From Cristatella mucedo (taxonomy: Eukaryota; Bryozoa; Phylactolaemata; Cristatellidae): a DNA stretch of 64,000 nt. How positions within the stretch are numbered: position 1 is the first letter of the stretch; each line of letters opens with the position of its first letter. Location: contig WPIO01000031.1 of the NCBI GenBank assembly GCA_009760855.2, positions 3,103,001 to 3,167,000 on the forward strand. The letters run 5' to 3'. The translations under genes and the position numbers were made by a program. Positions 45,501-57,739 of the stretch are shown one piece after another. The notes under the pieces were generated by a model. The model searched no databases and was not told the origin of the DNA. It worked only from the letters and a program-made list of their open reading frames with translations.

Positions 45501-47819
45501 GAAGCTAGAGGCGGAAGTTTGAGGAAGTCGGTGATGTAGAGAAGCTCCCGGAAAGTGTCGATGGGCTCTCTTGGAGGTTCGGAAAGTTCTGGGTCTGGAT
45601 TATGCATAGAAAAATGTTTGGAAGCGTTAGCTCAAATAATGACTACTTTTAATCCCCTCAAAAAATGTCTTTTACATGAACTAACAGGTCCAGTTGGTCG
45701 GTCGTTGCATTGGATGCGTCGGTGGGTGCACAGAGAGTGGAGTTTTACCCATTCTAATGAGATGAGGGATCGAGGCGGGTCGAGGATGAGAGTCGGGAAT
45801 TCCTCCGAGATGGTTCACGTTCGTCATTCGCGACGAGAGTAGAGCAAGCACGTGTATATTGACAGGTTTATATACAGTCATACAGCAGACGGCAGCTGTG
45901 TTCGGCGAGGCGTTGCAGCAGCCCAACGAATTGCCGCGACGGCCTGAAGTCTGCAGCCGTTCAAGGTCGTCTCAAAGTCCACGGGTTCATGGTCTTCTCA
46001 AAGTCCACGCGAGTGAGGCGTTGTCTAACTAGTGAGCTTACTTCGGAGCGAGAGAAGACGGCAGCCACCGGTGACGCAGATGAGGCGGCGGCGGAGAGAG
46101 GAGGCGACATCGGAGGGAGGTGCGTGTAAAGATAAATAGTGTCGGTCATAGTACTGCACGCCTTGGTTTAAGGCCAAAATTTCTATAACAAAATGTAAAT
46201 TGTTAAAATTGACAAGCTGTAACTTTGTTGTGTCTAGCCTGTAACTTACGTGACGCCGAATAATGAAGTCGCCTACTCCTGACATTCGCAGACTGCTAAA
46301 TGAACTCGCCGCTGCGCACGCGCAGCGCGTGAGCTCTATGTTAGGAACGTCTCATAAATCACTGCGCGAACGAGTACGTGTGCGGACATAAGCACAAGCA
46401 ATTACTTATCATGGCCGACGGCAGGTCGCGTGTCACATCAGCTACCGAGACGAACTATTCCCAATGACAAAACAATTACTAAGACATGCGGCGCACTGCG
46501 GCGCCTCTCAGTCTTCGCTACTGATGTCTCTCGGAAAGCGGAATCTCTTGGTCCTCGCCGTCAGAACAATGTTGTAACGGCCGGGACGCGTGCCGCGACT
46601 CTTCGATGATTTTGCAGCGATTAGACGCGATACAAGTTACACCACTAGGACGCCACCGAACTGCAGCGCAAAAGCGCGCTGCTAAGTCTCAGCGTACAAT
46701 GTTCAGTAGCTGTTTTTTTTTACATAAACTCCGATTTTACTACGTGCATCGGTTCCACCCATGCCAGGATGCAAAATTTGGCAACACTCGCGACGTTAAT
46801 CGTTTGCAAATCATGATTGGAAAAAATACTTCTTGTTTCTACGTTGTTTCGTCCGGTCGTGTCAAGCATTGACGCGTCTACTGACTGACTTACACGCAGT
46901 CTGGGAAGTACAAGTGTGTATCCATGTATCTCCGCGTGTGACTCCACAAAGTCATTAAGTCATTAAGCTGCTGTCATGCTGCGTAGTTTTGCCTCTAGCA
47001 CACTCGAAGCCTCTACAATATGTGAGACGCATGGTGGATTGAGGTGGGCACTTGATTCAGCGACTTGATTTAGCTTAGAATTAGTATCTCAGATTGCCTG
47101 TCAAGGAAATGGCATTTTCGGTGGCTACAAATAATCCATCGTTCTTACCACAAAAATGTTGAGAGTGCTTTTCGCATTCTAGTACCGCCGAGCAAAAGTT
47201 TTGTCACCGGTCAAAGGTTCTGTCACCGGCTGTAAGTGAAAGAATGAAGCAGCTAAAACTGAAACCAACTTTTATTTGTATTTCTGCAGACACTATTTCG
47301 TAATTGTTAATGCCTCAAATGCATATTTAATATTGCCTTGATTCTTAAGAAACTTTGAATTTGTGACCGGGACAGTGGTAAAACTTGAAATTTTACTTAT
47401 TTTCAGAACATTGCAGATGGCCAAAAAACTAGTGATAGATAAAAAAAAATATTCTTGTAAAATGTGTATTCTTCATGCCTGACTACTCATGTTAATTATA
47501 CTGTAATAAAACTCAAATTGTTACGACATCGTAAAACCGTTTAGCATTCGACTGTTCTAGGTTTACTGTTGATCCCAAGACGAACTTGTGCCAGAGTAAT
47601 GATCATTCGTACTACGCTTAAATGGATCCCCATTATACCTTCTTCCCTAATAATTTCCATTAAAATAATTAGCAACAAGAATAGATTAGCCTTTCCCACC
47701 ATTTAAGCTGAGCTCCAAACGCCTAAGTGAAAACAGTTATTCATTTCCTGATATGGTATTAGGAGGCTGAAAACATACGGCAGACGGATTTTGCTATTGT
47801 TTAAGCCAGTTTGTCGAGA

Positions 47820-48600
47820 CTAAGGGAAAAAGTATTTCGCGGAACTATATCTTCACCAATCTCTTCCTCTGACTCAGACTATGTACACTTCAAAGATGAC
47901 TACTGCAACGTCAAGACCTCACTGGACGCCGAGAGAAATGATGAGTGCAGCTGGAAGGTCATCGAAACTTCAAAATGGTGGCATTCCTGGTGGCTCTCCA
48001 AGATGATTGTATCCATGTTTCCTGTGACCTTTGTCTTTGGGCAATCAGGGACCACCGTTCCAAGCGGTATGCCCACCGTCGGACGGTCTCACCGTCACTA
48101 CTATTGTCGGAGCTGGCCACAGTAGATATATTTCTCTGCGGGGAGCGATCGTGTCGAGTGAATTCGGCTAATGGATCGCGGGAAGGTGTCGATGCCTCCA
48201 ACTTGCACGTCAACTTAGGTCTCGTGAAGTAATCCACAGCTCCAGACAACGAATCGGCAGCATTCTGGGTATCTTCGGAACTTTTATCGTGCACTGTCTG
48301 CTGTAGAGATCAAATCAGGTATCTTTGTGGGACCACGTAAAAGAAGATTGTCGAGCAGAAATTACTTCCCCGAGAAGCTCACTGGTCAGGAGAAGGCGGC
48401 TCGGGATAGCTTCGTCGCAGGTATTCGAGCTTCGTGAGCATTCATAATGCATAAAACATTGCAAAGCTGGTATAGACGATTGTGAATAACTAGGGAAAGA
48501 CGTCCTTGAAAGTTCATTTCATCGAGGCTCGCTTTGATAAACTCGACGAGAATCTGGGGCCAAGAAGGTAGGAGCAAGGCTTCTACCATAATCTACAGGA
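47820..48600 (+). pseudogene. Decayed transposon-encoded protein of a widespread metazoan family
   Basis: Ordered protein blocks survive across several frames: FKDDYCNVKTSLDAERNDE and CSWKVIE (about 47905-47965), NFKMVAFLVALQDD and SCDLCLWAIRDHR (about 47968-48060), ASNLHVNLGLVK (about 48195-48232), EIKSGIFVGPRKRR (about 48310-48350), LTGQEKAARDSFVAGIRAS (about 48380-48437), and GKTSLKVHFIEARFDKLDEN (about 48493-48552). I recognise the order from uncharacterised proteins predicted in large numbers in arthropod and cnidarian genomes and thought to be transposon-derived. I cannot name the superfamily. At least three frameshifts and several stops make it dead. No terminal repeats were identified. 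Confidence 0.7.
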
Positions 48601-48929
48601 ATGTTAACTCTGCTGTTGGTAAATCTGGAAAATCCATCTTTTATAAATCTAATGCGATAATATTTTCGCATGATTTCATATATGCATATGCTAATTTTCA
48701 ATAATGTGTTGCTATGTGGCTAAATGTGAGCCAACAGACGCGAATTCGTTAATTTTCTCACGAGTAATTCTAAATACAAAATAATATGTATCTCTGCCCT
48801 AATCAAATAAGTCAATTTTATGTGGAATGGAGCTATGTACTGCAATTTTAAGGCATAAGCAATTGCGAAATAACACTTGCCACCCGGGAACAAAATTGTG
48901 TTGGACAGTGTAAGCTTAATCTTGGCAGA

Positions 48930-49150
48930 GGACGTTGAGGGGTCAGTTGGTTGATACTGATGCAGCAGCTCAGTTAGGTATGAAGAAGATAACCCAAATA
49001 ATCGGCCTGCTGGGCCGAGCTAAGAATTTTTCTTTATACTTGTTGGTCACCAGGGGGGGAGGAGGCGTTGCAACTCGTCTGGCACAAGAGACACGTGCTG
49101 GAATTACTTTGGTTTTAAGAGGGCATAATCTCTTTTTGGCACTTCATGTA
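48930..49150 (+). repeat. Unclassified dispersed repeat, copy 1
   Basis: Blocks AGCAGCTCAGTTAGGTATG, GGGCCGAGCTAAGAATTTTT and CTTGTTGGTCACC match 63530-63680 in order. The deduced peptides (AAQLGM and AVQLGM) also align. No catalytic domain is visible. Confidence 0.7.
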
Positions 49151-50598
49151 TGCAAGAAGGAAGTATATTAATTTATCTGTGATAATATCAAGAAAATTGT
49201 AGCAATTAAAACACCTACGAGATGATTCACGCGGAAAAGAGTTAACTAATGACGAATGAATTCCTACGTAAGAGCGGAGGTTTTAAATAGTTTTGAATGT
49301 AGCAAGAGCACCGAAAATGATTATACAGGTGAACTAAAATTGAACTCGTACCCTGCAAAGCCAGAAGTGCAAGTAAGCTCAATTTACAAACTTCTATAAA
49401 CCGCAATGTCAAGAGAATGAACCGAAGTTATATGCATGTTATACAAAAAAGAACTAATTTACTCAATGGCATGAAAGCCGATTGGGGATTTCCTGGTCGG
49501 TGCAGCTTCTTTCAACTCTCCCGAGCCAGGAAATTCCTCGATTCTACTTTGCTACAATCGAGCAAGCTCTTAACGTTTCCTTGCACTTTCGTGGGAAGCA
49601 ATTCTTTGCAACTTCCTGCCCCTTATTCTGCCCATGCACGCCGAGCCACATTATTCTAGTGAGTGAGTGCAACGACGCTATGTTCGAGAAACAGTTGCCG
49701 CCTCTAGGTTGACGCCAAATGTTTTGTCAGATCCGACACGCTATTTTCACGCTAGAACTGTGGCGATTGGCCAACAATTGGCCCTTTAATAAGCTAGGTT
49801 AGCTAGTTTGCTGTATACAGCCAACCTTGGTTATAAGCAACCTGAAAATCTGGTGTAAAAAGTTGTTTACAACCGAGGTTGCTCGTAGTCGAGGTTGCTC
49901 GTAGTCGAGGTTGCTTACAGGCGATTTTGCTTATAGGCGATGCTCAAGCACTATTTTATTCAAAACGTTCACAACGAACTGTGGCCAGCGATTTCAGTGC
50001 GTCCGAATGAGAAATATTCTGGGAAATATTCTAATCGATTGCAATATCGTCATCGTCTTCTTCTTCTTCAATATCATTAATTCTGATTTTGAAAATCGTC
50101 AATGGATCATGATTAAACTAAACCGCAACGTCTTTCGCCTCGCTCGTCTTTAACGCATCCAAAACATCGAGTTTCAATTGTTCATAGTCGTTTGCTTCTT
50201 CGGTTCCTTTTCCGCCATGATTCTGAAAACGCAGCACGGATATTTTTTATTTTAATTTACTAATGGAAAGTTTTATTACTGTCTAGATTATCTTGAGTGC
50301 TCCAATTTATGTAAATAATATTGCAAACTTTCCAATCCCCGTTCAAGCTAATAACCCTTTTCCGCGTTTTACTTTATCGAATAAAGGATTAGAAAGATGG
50401 GAAGAATTCATGAAGATAATAAATTTTTAAGATTTTATCAGTGGAAAACTGAAGTAAACACTAAAGTACGATATTGAACAGCACTTTTTACCGACTCGTC
50501 GCAATACCACCGCCGTCTCCTAGGCCCGGCGCGGGTCCACTTGCATCACTGCAGCAACCACGTTTACAACGGCGCCTCTCCTTATGCACGTACAAAGC

Positions 50599-52914
50599 CA
50601 GACATGCGAAAACTACGGCCCGCGGGCCATATACGGCCCGCGGGCCATATACGGCCCGTTGGGCTTTTCAATCCGGCCCGCCGAAGTCGTCCACGTTATA
50701 TTATTAAATTAAATATTATTATAAAGACACCTCAATCATTTTACATAGCTGTAATTCCCATCTTTCCCCGGCAGATGGCGGACCCCGAAGACATTGACCC
50801 TTGAGTGTGATGCATTACGGTTACTCTCTACTTCATTTGTCGCTTTGTACTTTCAGCCCTTCAGTAAAAATGAGCCGACCGAAGAAAGGAAAAGTAGACA
50901 GTGAGTGCCGAGTGTTCAATAAAGAGTGGACAACACAATGTTTTTTCACTGAAGTCCGATCAACAGCTGTGTGTCTGATATGCCAAGAAACTCTAGCAGT
51001 TTTTAAAGAATACAACATCAGCCGTCATTTTGCCACAAAACATGCTAACTACGCCAGTCAAGAGCCTCCACAAGAACGGGTGGCTACAGCTCAGAGATTG
51101 ACGGCTAATTTACTAATTTATTTTTGACTCGGCAAAACCTTTTTCACGGACAAACTTCGATTCAAGAGTCAAGTACTAAGGCAAGTTTTTGGCTGGCATT
51201 CAAATTAGCAAAGGCCAGTAAGCCTTTCTCCGAAGACAAATTTTTAAAAGAATGCATGGTTGAGACGGCAGGTCTCTTGTTTCCGGAGAGCAAAGGCAAA
51301 TTTGAAAAAATCAGTTTATCACTCAGAACTGTGACTCGCCGTGTGGAATTGATTGGCGAAGGTATAGCAAGCAAAGTAAACAAACAGGCGGGGTCCTTTA
51401 AGTTGTATTCACTGGCTCTGAATGAAAGTAACGACTTAAAAACACTGCTCAGCTCCTAATGTTCATCCGAGGGATCAGCGACAGTTTTGAGATCGCAGAG
51501 TAATATTTGACCATGGAGTCCGTGAAAGGAAAAACGAGAGAGGAGGACACGTATGACCAGGCGTCTGCTGTCATCGAGAGAGCGAAGCTACCTTGGAGTA
51601 AACTTGCCAATGTCACCATGGATGGATCTTTAACGGGAAAAACGTTGGGCTGCTAAAAAGACTGCAGGAAAAAGTAAAAGGGTAAAATCCTGATCAGGAT
51701 GTTATTTTCCTTCACTGCATCTTTCATCAGGAAGTTCTGTGTGAGTCTACATTGCGGCTAAATCGTGTCGTGAATCCAGACGTAAAACTTTTTAACTTTA
51801 TACGAGCAAGGGGATATCAGCATCGTCAGCATATTGCGTTCCTGTAAGAAACCGATGCAGATCACCAGGACTTACTTCACTACTCTCGTGTGCGCTGGCT
51901 AAGTTTGGGAAAAGCCTTTCAAAGAGTGTGGGAGCTGAAAGAAGAGATCACTGCATTTTTGGAGTTAATGAGGAGATCCGACGAATTTCCCGAGCTAAAT
52001 GACAAGAACTGGCTTTGTAACTTTGCGTTTGATGTGGACATATTTTCGCACATGAATGAGCTGAACACCAAGCTACAGGGGAACGATCAATTTGTGCACG
52101 ACATGTACACAAATGTTAGGGCTTTCAAATCTAAGCTGACTCTTTTCACCAGACAAATTTCAAAAAAATCTTTCACTCATTTCTCCACACTGGCCATACA
52201 GAAAGAGTTGACCCCTTAACGCGCAGAAATACAGAAAAGCACTGGAAAACCTGCACGGAAAATTCTGCCGTCGTTTCTGTGACTTTGAAAATTTTGAAAA
52301 GTCACTTCAGCTGGTGTCCTGTCCCCTGTCATAAGACCCTGAAACAGCACCACAGGAGCTGCAGTTGGAACTGATAGATCTTCAGTCTGACTCTGTATTG
52401 AAGGAGAAGTTCAACTCTCTTAAACTGAACGAATTTTATGCTTCACTTAACGAAGCAACGTTTCCAAACCTCCAGAGGATAGCGCAGAGGATGCTGACGT
52501 TGTTTGGCTCAACCTATGTGTGTGAACAGACATTCAGCGTCATGAACATCAACAAAGCTTGCTACAGATCCAAGTTAACTCACCAACACGTCGGATCTAT
52601 CTTGAGATTTGCCACAACAAATATAACGCCAGACATTGATGCACTTGCAAAACAAAAGAGACCAACAACACTGTTTCCACTGGAACTGAATGGGAGTTTA
52701 TTACTACATTATTAAATTAATAAATTTTTAAAAACAAATTACAATAAACTAAACACAATGGTGTTTTGCTGCCTTTTAAAGGCCAAATCTTTTCATGTAA
52801 TGTTTTGTAAATTTAATTTATATTAGTTCACACAAACACACCATTCTCCTATCGCCCCTGTTAAACTTTAGAAACCATTGTGGCCCGCGAGTCAAAAATT
52901 TTGCCCACCCTTAG
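50599..52914 (+). mobile_element. hAT transposon (Charlie / GTF2IRD2-like type), decayed
   Basis: The left end has CAGACATGCGAAAACTACGG followed by CGGCCCGCGGGCC. The right end, on minus, has TAAGGGTGGGCAAAATTTTT followed by CGCGGGCC, an imperfect hAT terminal inverted repeat. An 18-bp subterminal repeat occurs about three times at 50614-50664. The transposase relic fills 50870-52715. The flanking 8-mers do not match, so the exact ends or target duplication have decayed. The element lies wholly inside the pogo/Tigger-like remnant. Confidence 0.83.
50870..52715 (+). pseudogene. hAT transposase, frameshifted, with BED-type finger and hATC domain
   Basis: Parts in order: MSRPKKGKVDSECRVFNKEW then CLICQETLAVFKEYNISRHF-TKH, a BED-like C-C-H-H finger (50870-51127, then a stop); SSTKASFWLAFKLAKASKPF and TRRVELIGEGIASKVNKQAG (to 51459); a stop-ridden middle with NVTMDGS; RVRWLSLGKAFQRVWELKEE to LTLFTRQISKKSF (51885-52219); and the dimerisation region FPNLQRIAQRMLTLFGSTYV, CEQTFSVMNINKA (52365-52715). 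The usual ALDES motif holding the first catalytic Asp reads ALNES here, so even the open segment is not catalytic. The reading is strikingly like vertebrate GTF2IRD2-like domesticated or transposon copies. It is not functional. Confidence 0.88.
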
Positions 52915-53636
52915 CAACTAAGCACTCACGCGTCTCGAACAGTTTAGGCGCGTGACGTCACCGCCACAAACACATTAACGAGACACGAACACAAGCAAGA
53001 AATAGCTAAACAATAATTGCATAAACCACAAGACCAGTTTTTATTTTACGCAGACATGTGCTTTGATTGTGCGAGATTGATTCATTTTTTTATGATTTGC
53101 TTATAAGTGAGGGGAAAATGGTGCTGGGAACAGAAAATGGCTTGCTTTAAGTGAGGCTTGCTTACAACCGAGTTGCTTACAACCATGACTCTCCGTGTGC
53201 AAAAGATGTGACAAAAAATTGGGACATGGCCACAGTTTCTTTTATCCAAGATTTTATTATAAGCGAGTTGCATATAACCGAGGTTAACTGCAGTTTCTGG
53301 AACCCGGAAGAAGCTCCTCCGGAAACTACGTGTAAGCGATTCGATGTGCTGCAGCGCCGAGGTTGCAAGATCTGCCTAGTTCTCGGCGGAGGGAAGCAAT
53401 CGTGCTGTCGTTCAACGCTCAGCCTACGGCGGGGGGGGGGGAGGACGGCACACTACCTGCGTTTCCTTAATATCGATATTCTCAATAACATAAAAAAATT
53501 AATTTTTTTGCTTTTTCACAGTCACTGACATGACGCTTACATTATCCCGCTGCGATATTTATATTACTCCTATGAGGGTGCAGCAATGATTTGTGTCGAA
53601 TCAAAAGGAGAGGGGAGATAATTTGCTAAATGGCAT

Positions 53637-54897
53637 ATGTATCTCAGTTGGAGACTCCACAGTATTGACGTGAATGGACAAAGATCATCCGATGTACCTC
53701 TGAAATATGGGGTACCTCGGGGCTCCGTGCTAGGTCCGGTTCTTTTCACGGTTTATACTCTCCCTCTTGTTGATGTGATTGCCAAGCAAAATCTAGGCTT
53801 TCACTTCCATGCAGATGACACTCAGTCGTACCTTTGCTTTGATCCCTCCCAGCCTTCGAGAACCTCGAATTCTCTTAACTCCCTTGCTACATGTACAGAT
53901 GACATCCGCACATGGATGGCAGCAAATTTTCTAAAACTAAACGATGATAAAACTAACTTACTAGTTATCGGAAAGCCCAGTGTTATTCAGAAATTGCAAA
54001 TGCTAACGCTCAAAATTGGCTCTGCCAGCATATCTCCTGTTGAATCAGCTCGAAATCTAGGTGTCATGTTCCAAAGTGACCTCTCGTTAGACGACCACAT
54101 CAGCTCCACAGTCAAATCTGCCTCCTTTCAGCTACATAGTATTGCTAAAATTCGGGCTTGTTTAGATAAGGATAACACATCTAAGTTGGTCCACGCATTC
54201 GTGACATCCCGTCTCGACTTCTGCAACTCACTGCTTACTGGCCTTACGGCATGTGCAATCAGGCGATTACAGCTGGTGCATAACTCTGCAGCTAGGCTTG
54301 TCTGTCGTGAGCATCGCATTTGCCACATCAACACCACTTCTCACCGACCTGCAGTGGCTACCAGTCAAGCAACGGATTAATTTCAAGGTTTTGTCGCTCA
54401 CTTTTAGGTAACTTCATTCTTTGACTCCAGCCTATCTCTCAGATCTACTCCCCCACCAGGCCAAGCATCGTACCACCCGCTTTTCGGAATCCAACAGCTT
54501 ACCAATACCTCGTACAAACCTCAAATATTTTGGAGACCTTGGATTTAGTTCGTATGCTTCCAAAGCCTGGAACTCCCTCCCGACTTGCATCAGAATATCC
54601 CCTGACTTGACCACATCTAAAAAGAACTTAAAAAAACACCTATTTAGGACAGCATTTAGTGGGTCCCTGAGTCTCGTCCTTGATGTGCTTATGCGTGCTG
54701 ACACTGTGCATGCTGCCACTAACCACATTTGCATGCTGACCTGTGCATGTCACCCCTAACCATGTTATTCATGTTGTTTATCAAGCATGATATTACTCAC
54801 TATTCAATCGCACTTCCCTTTGCAGCAAATGTAAAGCGCCTAGAAAGAGATTGAGTTCTCTGTGGGCGTTTTATCAAGTGCATTATTATTATTATTA
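53637..54897 (+). mobile_element. L2/CR1-like LINE, longest RT-containing copy (copy L)
   Basis: The copy starts within RT. The open reading (about 53637-54380) includes GVPRGSVLGPVLFTVYTLPL, the catalytic box FHADD (usual form F/Y-A-D-D with Tyr; His here), DDIRTWMAANFLKLNDDKTN, and SARNLGVMFQSDLSLDDHIS. After HAFVTSRLDFCNSLL an extra base near 54330 shifts the frame. The C-terminal block resumes at 54421 (AYLSDLLPHQAKHRTTRF to LFRTAFSGSL). The 3' UTR, hairpin and ATT tail end at about 54897. It shows the family's domain order best but is 5'-truncated and frameshifted, so inactive. Confidence 0.9.
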
Positions 54898-54899
54898 TG

Positions 54900-56860
54900 T
54901 AGCTGCAGCATGCACTCTCACAGTTGAACTTGACCATGCCTTGCTGTACATGTCTTGGTAAGCAAAGAACATAGAATAAATAGAATCTATCTGCGATTCT
55001 TCACGGGAGCTTACACTATGGTTAATATAAACTTAAATATGGCAGCACGTCGACAATACGTTTAATATAAATTAAAAGATGTGCGGCACGTCTGAGCGTT
55101 TGGTACCTGAAACTCAACGCTGATTCTATATCCGGTGCTGATGAATAAATTTAAATAAAATTATTTTAATGTTTCTTTTGTAAGGAAGTTATGAAATATA
55201 ATTGTGAACTAGGTTTTCATTTTACCTCGTATAAAAATGTTGCTCAGCTAACTAAGAAAGCTAAGCTATAAGCCAATCAGTGTAGCTAGCTCCGCAGCAG
55301 ACATCCAGAGCAGCAGACACTCAGCCACAAGCCAGCCTTCCCAATCAAATACAGAATCTTCCGTGCTTCTCACCGGACACAGGGAAGTTTTCATGTAAAG
55401 CCTTTGGTTCCCGCCCCCACTTTGGGCCGGCGAGTTTTCACAGCAACAAATAAGAGATAAAACGGAGAAATGAGGAAGGAGTTGAGCAGAATATAAGCTT
55501 ACCTGTCGCAGACCAAAAGCGAGAAGAACAAGCAACAAAAGAAGCTACTTAGTGCGACATTGCGACAACACGGCTAAAAAGTCGCGTACAACCAATTACT
55601 GCAGCAGCATCAGCCGGAGGAAGATCTCCTGGAGAAGAAGAATTGTGGGAGCGCCGTTCTGTCAAAGCTCAGCGAATGCCTGCTCACTTGTGACAAGGTC
55701 TAAAACATAAAGAGACTGTCTGAGCACGTAACGACCGAGATCGTGGCACGGAGTTCTAGCCCACTAACAGTAGCATGTTGGGGGGGGCTCACCAGCAAGG
55801 CTCGGCTTACCACCAGGTCAGCGGTGGACATTCAAACCCGCACTGTAACGCAGCAGCAAAACTTCCCATGACTTTTCACCGGCATAAGCTAGCAAGCACG
55901 TAATGCTTGCAAGCATGAAATAAACAGGAAAACTCTACCGTCATACATTGGCATAATACAAGCTTGCACGGTCGGCCTGGCTCTCGTAGCCAACAGTCGC
56001 CAAACGTGCGAGCGTGACGCTGATGAACGAGAAGGCTTGCCGCTCCATAAAAAGAAAAAAACTACAGTAGCTATTATGAAAAAACTCTAAAAACTTGTTA
56101 CAAAGATTTTTACGGCTGCTTTCAGCTTAATCTCAATTGACTGAATTCATCATTTCTTACATTTGTATGTTCATGCATTTTTTAATATCAGCATACACAA
56201 GCAGCCCCAAGTCTTCTTCCTTAAGCGACAAACGGCGTTGAGTTCTGCTTTTTCAAAGTTTGCTTAGGACCAATGTATCATTAGGATATCTGCATTCGAT
56301 CGGGGAAAAGAGCGGAGGCTTTGATTTATTGAGAATCGGTCAGGCGTGGACTGCTCATTCGCTTGAGAAATCAAAATGCATAGAAATGATTGCTTATGCA
56401 AGAGTGCTTCGTAGCTGCCTTTGTGCGCACAGATATACGTTGAAGGTGGTATCTCAAAGGTAGTATATTTTTTACAGTACAGCTCATGAATGCAGTTCTG
56501 CAAGACTTCTGTGCAATTTCTGATGCCTTCGTAATGCTAGCTCTGCAATTTAGATAGCTGGGAATGCTACTTTAACTCGCAGGCACTAGATTTATCTATT
56601 TTTCTCCATACTAACTCATCGTAGGACCGCCTGAGAATTCAGGCGCAACATGAAAATTAATAAAAGCAGTCTTAACATATTATTACAAACGCATCGATAA
56701 CTTACAGTCTTCGTAAATGTGGCACCGGAGTATTTTTTACGGACCCATGTATTGATACACTGCTGCTGGCAAGGCAGCATGCAAGATAGCCGTGCAGCCT
56801 TGAACCCTTGCTGCCAATAGAGTCTACTTCGAGCTTTTAGTAAAAAAAAATAACTCATTT
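54900..56860. other. No recognisable gene
   Basis: AT-rich DNA with short frames on both strands and no family motif. No repeat from elsewhere in the window was recognised. Confidence 0.4.
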
Positions 56861-56867
56861 GCCTATC

Positions 56868-57012
56868 GTATTAAAAGAACTTAATCTCTATTCAGGCGCT
56901 TCATATATGCCACAGGGCTCGAGCCCACGGCCTCGATCATTAATAAAATGCATTCACCTTGACTTTGGTCGTTAAAGGCGAGCACCTTAACCACTGGGCC
57001 AAACCAGCGCGC
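56868..57012 (-). mobile_element. tRNA-derived SINE with LINE-type 3' tail
   Basis: On the minus strand: TGGCCCAGTGG (A-box-like, 57001-56991) within GTGGTTAAGGTGCTCGCC, then GATCGAGGCCGTGGGCTCGA (B-box-like), then AAGCGCCTGAATAGAGATTA. The last part copies the LINE 3' hairpin's left half. The A-to-B distance is longer than in a tRNA, suggesting an internal insertion. The tail is truncated at its 3' end. Confidence 0.75.
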
Positions 57013-57387
57013 CAAAACCAGCTAAACCAACAAAACCAGCGGTGGCCACCAGCTGCGGCGGCCCAAGCAGCTTTCAGTGAAAGCCACTGGATGTCGTCGG
57101 AATCGTCGGTTCGAGTTGTATATTTGTTGGCATGTATAAATAATAATCATCGTTACTATATATGTATCAATTAATGTATTAGAATAAATGTTGTTCCTTG
57201 GCCGGAGGGCCCCTGCCCTGCCGGAGCACCGGCGACTTCCGGGTTCAAGAGCAGCGACCATACGGCTTCTGACCCAGAAATGCCGTCCGAGAGGTACAGC
57301 TGCCGCAATGCCGTCGGTTCTGTTCGCGCAATGCCGAGGTCCACCAGGCAGGCTAAACTGTCTGGCCAGCAATTACCCATGGTGACT

Positions 57388-57605
57388 ACCATGGATACAT
57401 TAGCACCCGCAGAGAACTTGATCTCCATCTAGCCACTTTGCAGATGCAGTAACAGCTGTTAAGCTCGCAAGGCAAATTATCTCCATCTCCTTAAAAATGA
57501 TAATGGCTATTATTATTATTATTGTCATTATTATTATACGAGTGATACAGCGCCCTCAGAGAACTCAATCTATTTCTAGGCGCTTACAATTGCTGCAAAG
57601 GACCT
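57388..57605 (-). mobile_element. Two LINE 3'-tail fragments, antisense
   Basis: A degraded hairpin lies at about 57393-57445 (CGCAGAGAACTTGATCTCCA) and a clearer one at about 57510-57600 (ATT-rich run, CAGCGCCCTCAGAGAACTCA, TTGCTGCAAAGG). Confidence 0.7.
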
Positions 57606-57739
57606 TAAAGTGGTGGAACTCTCATTCCTAGCACTATGCGCATCGAGGATTTTCGAGATAGCCATCCGTAGGGAATACTAGCTGGAATGTGGTATTTCGA
57701 AATCTTATTTTAAAGTAGCGGTCACTCGCTCGTCCTTTT

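Larger units (their letters stand above)
49818..53290 (-). mobile_element. pogo/Tigger-like DNA transposon remnant, split by a hAT element
   Basis: Left end CAGCCAACCTTGGTTATAAG and right end, read on the minus strand, CAGTTAACCTCGGTTATATG form a terminal inverted repeat of the Tigger/pogo type. TA precedes the left end and CA follows the right end, so the TA target duplication is mutated on one side. The minus strand at about 50220-49940 keeps fragments of an acidic C-terminus: NDIEEEEDDDDIAID, a stop, then ISHSDALKSL. The catalytic domain is missing. A degenerate ~16-bp GAGGTTGCTCGTAGTC tandem lies near the left end (about 49877-49920). The interior is occupied by the hAT element at 50599-52914. 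Confidence 0.7.

Noticed and set aside
50591-52922. 8-bp target duplication for the larger hAT element
   Set aside because: TACAAAGC and CAACTAAG (or a one-base shift) do not match, so no duplication is claimed.
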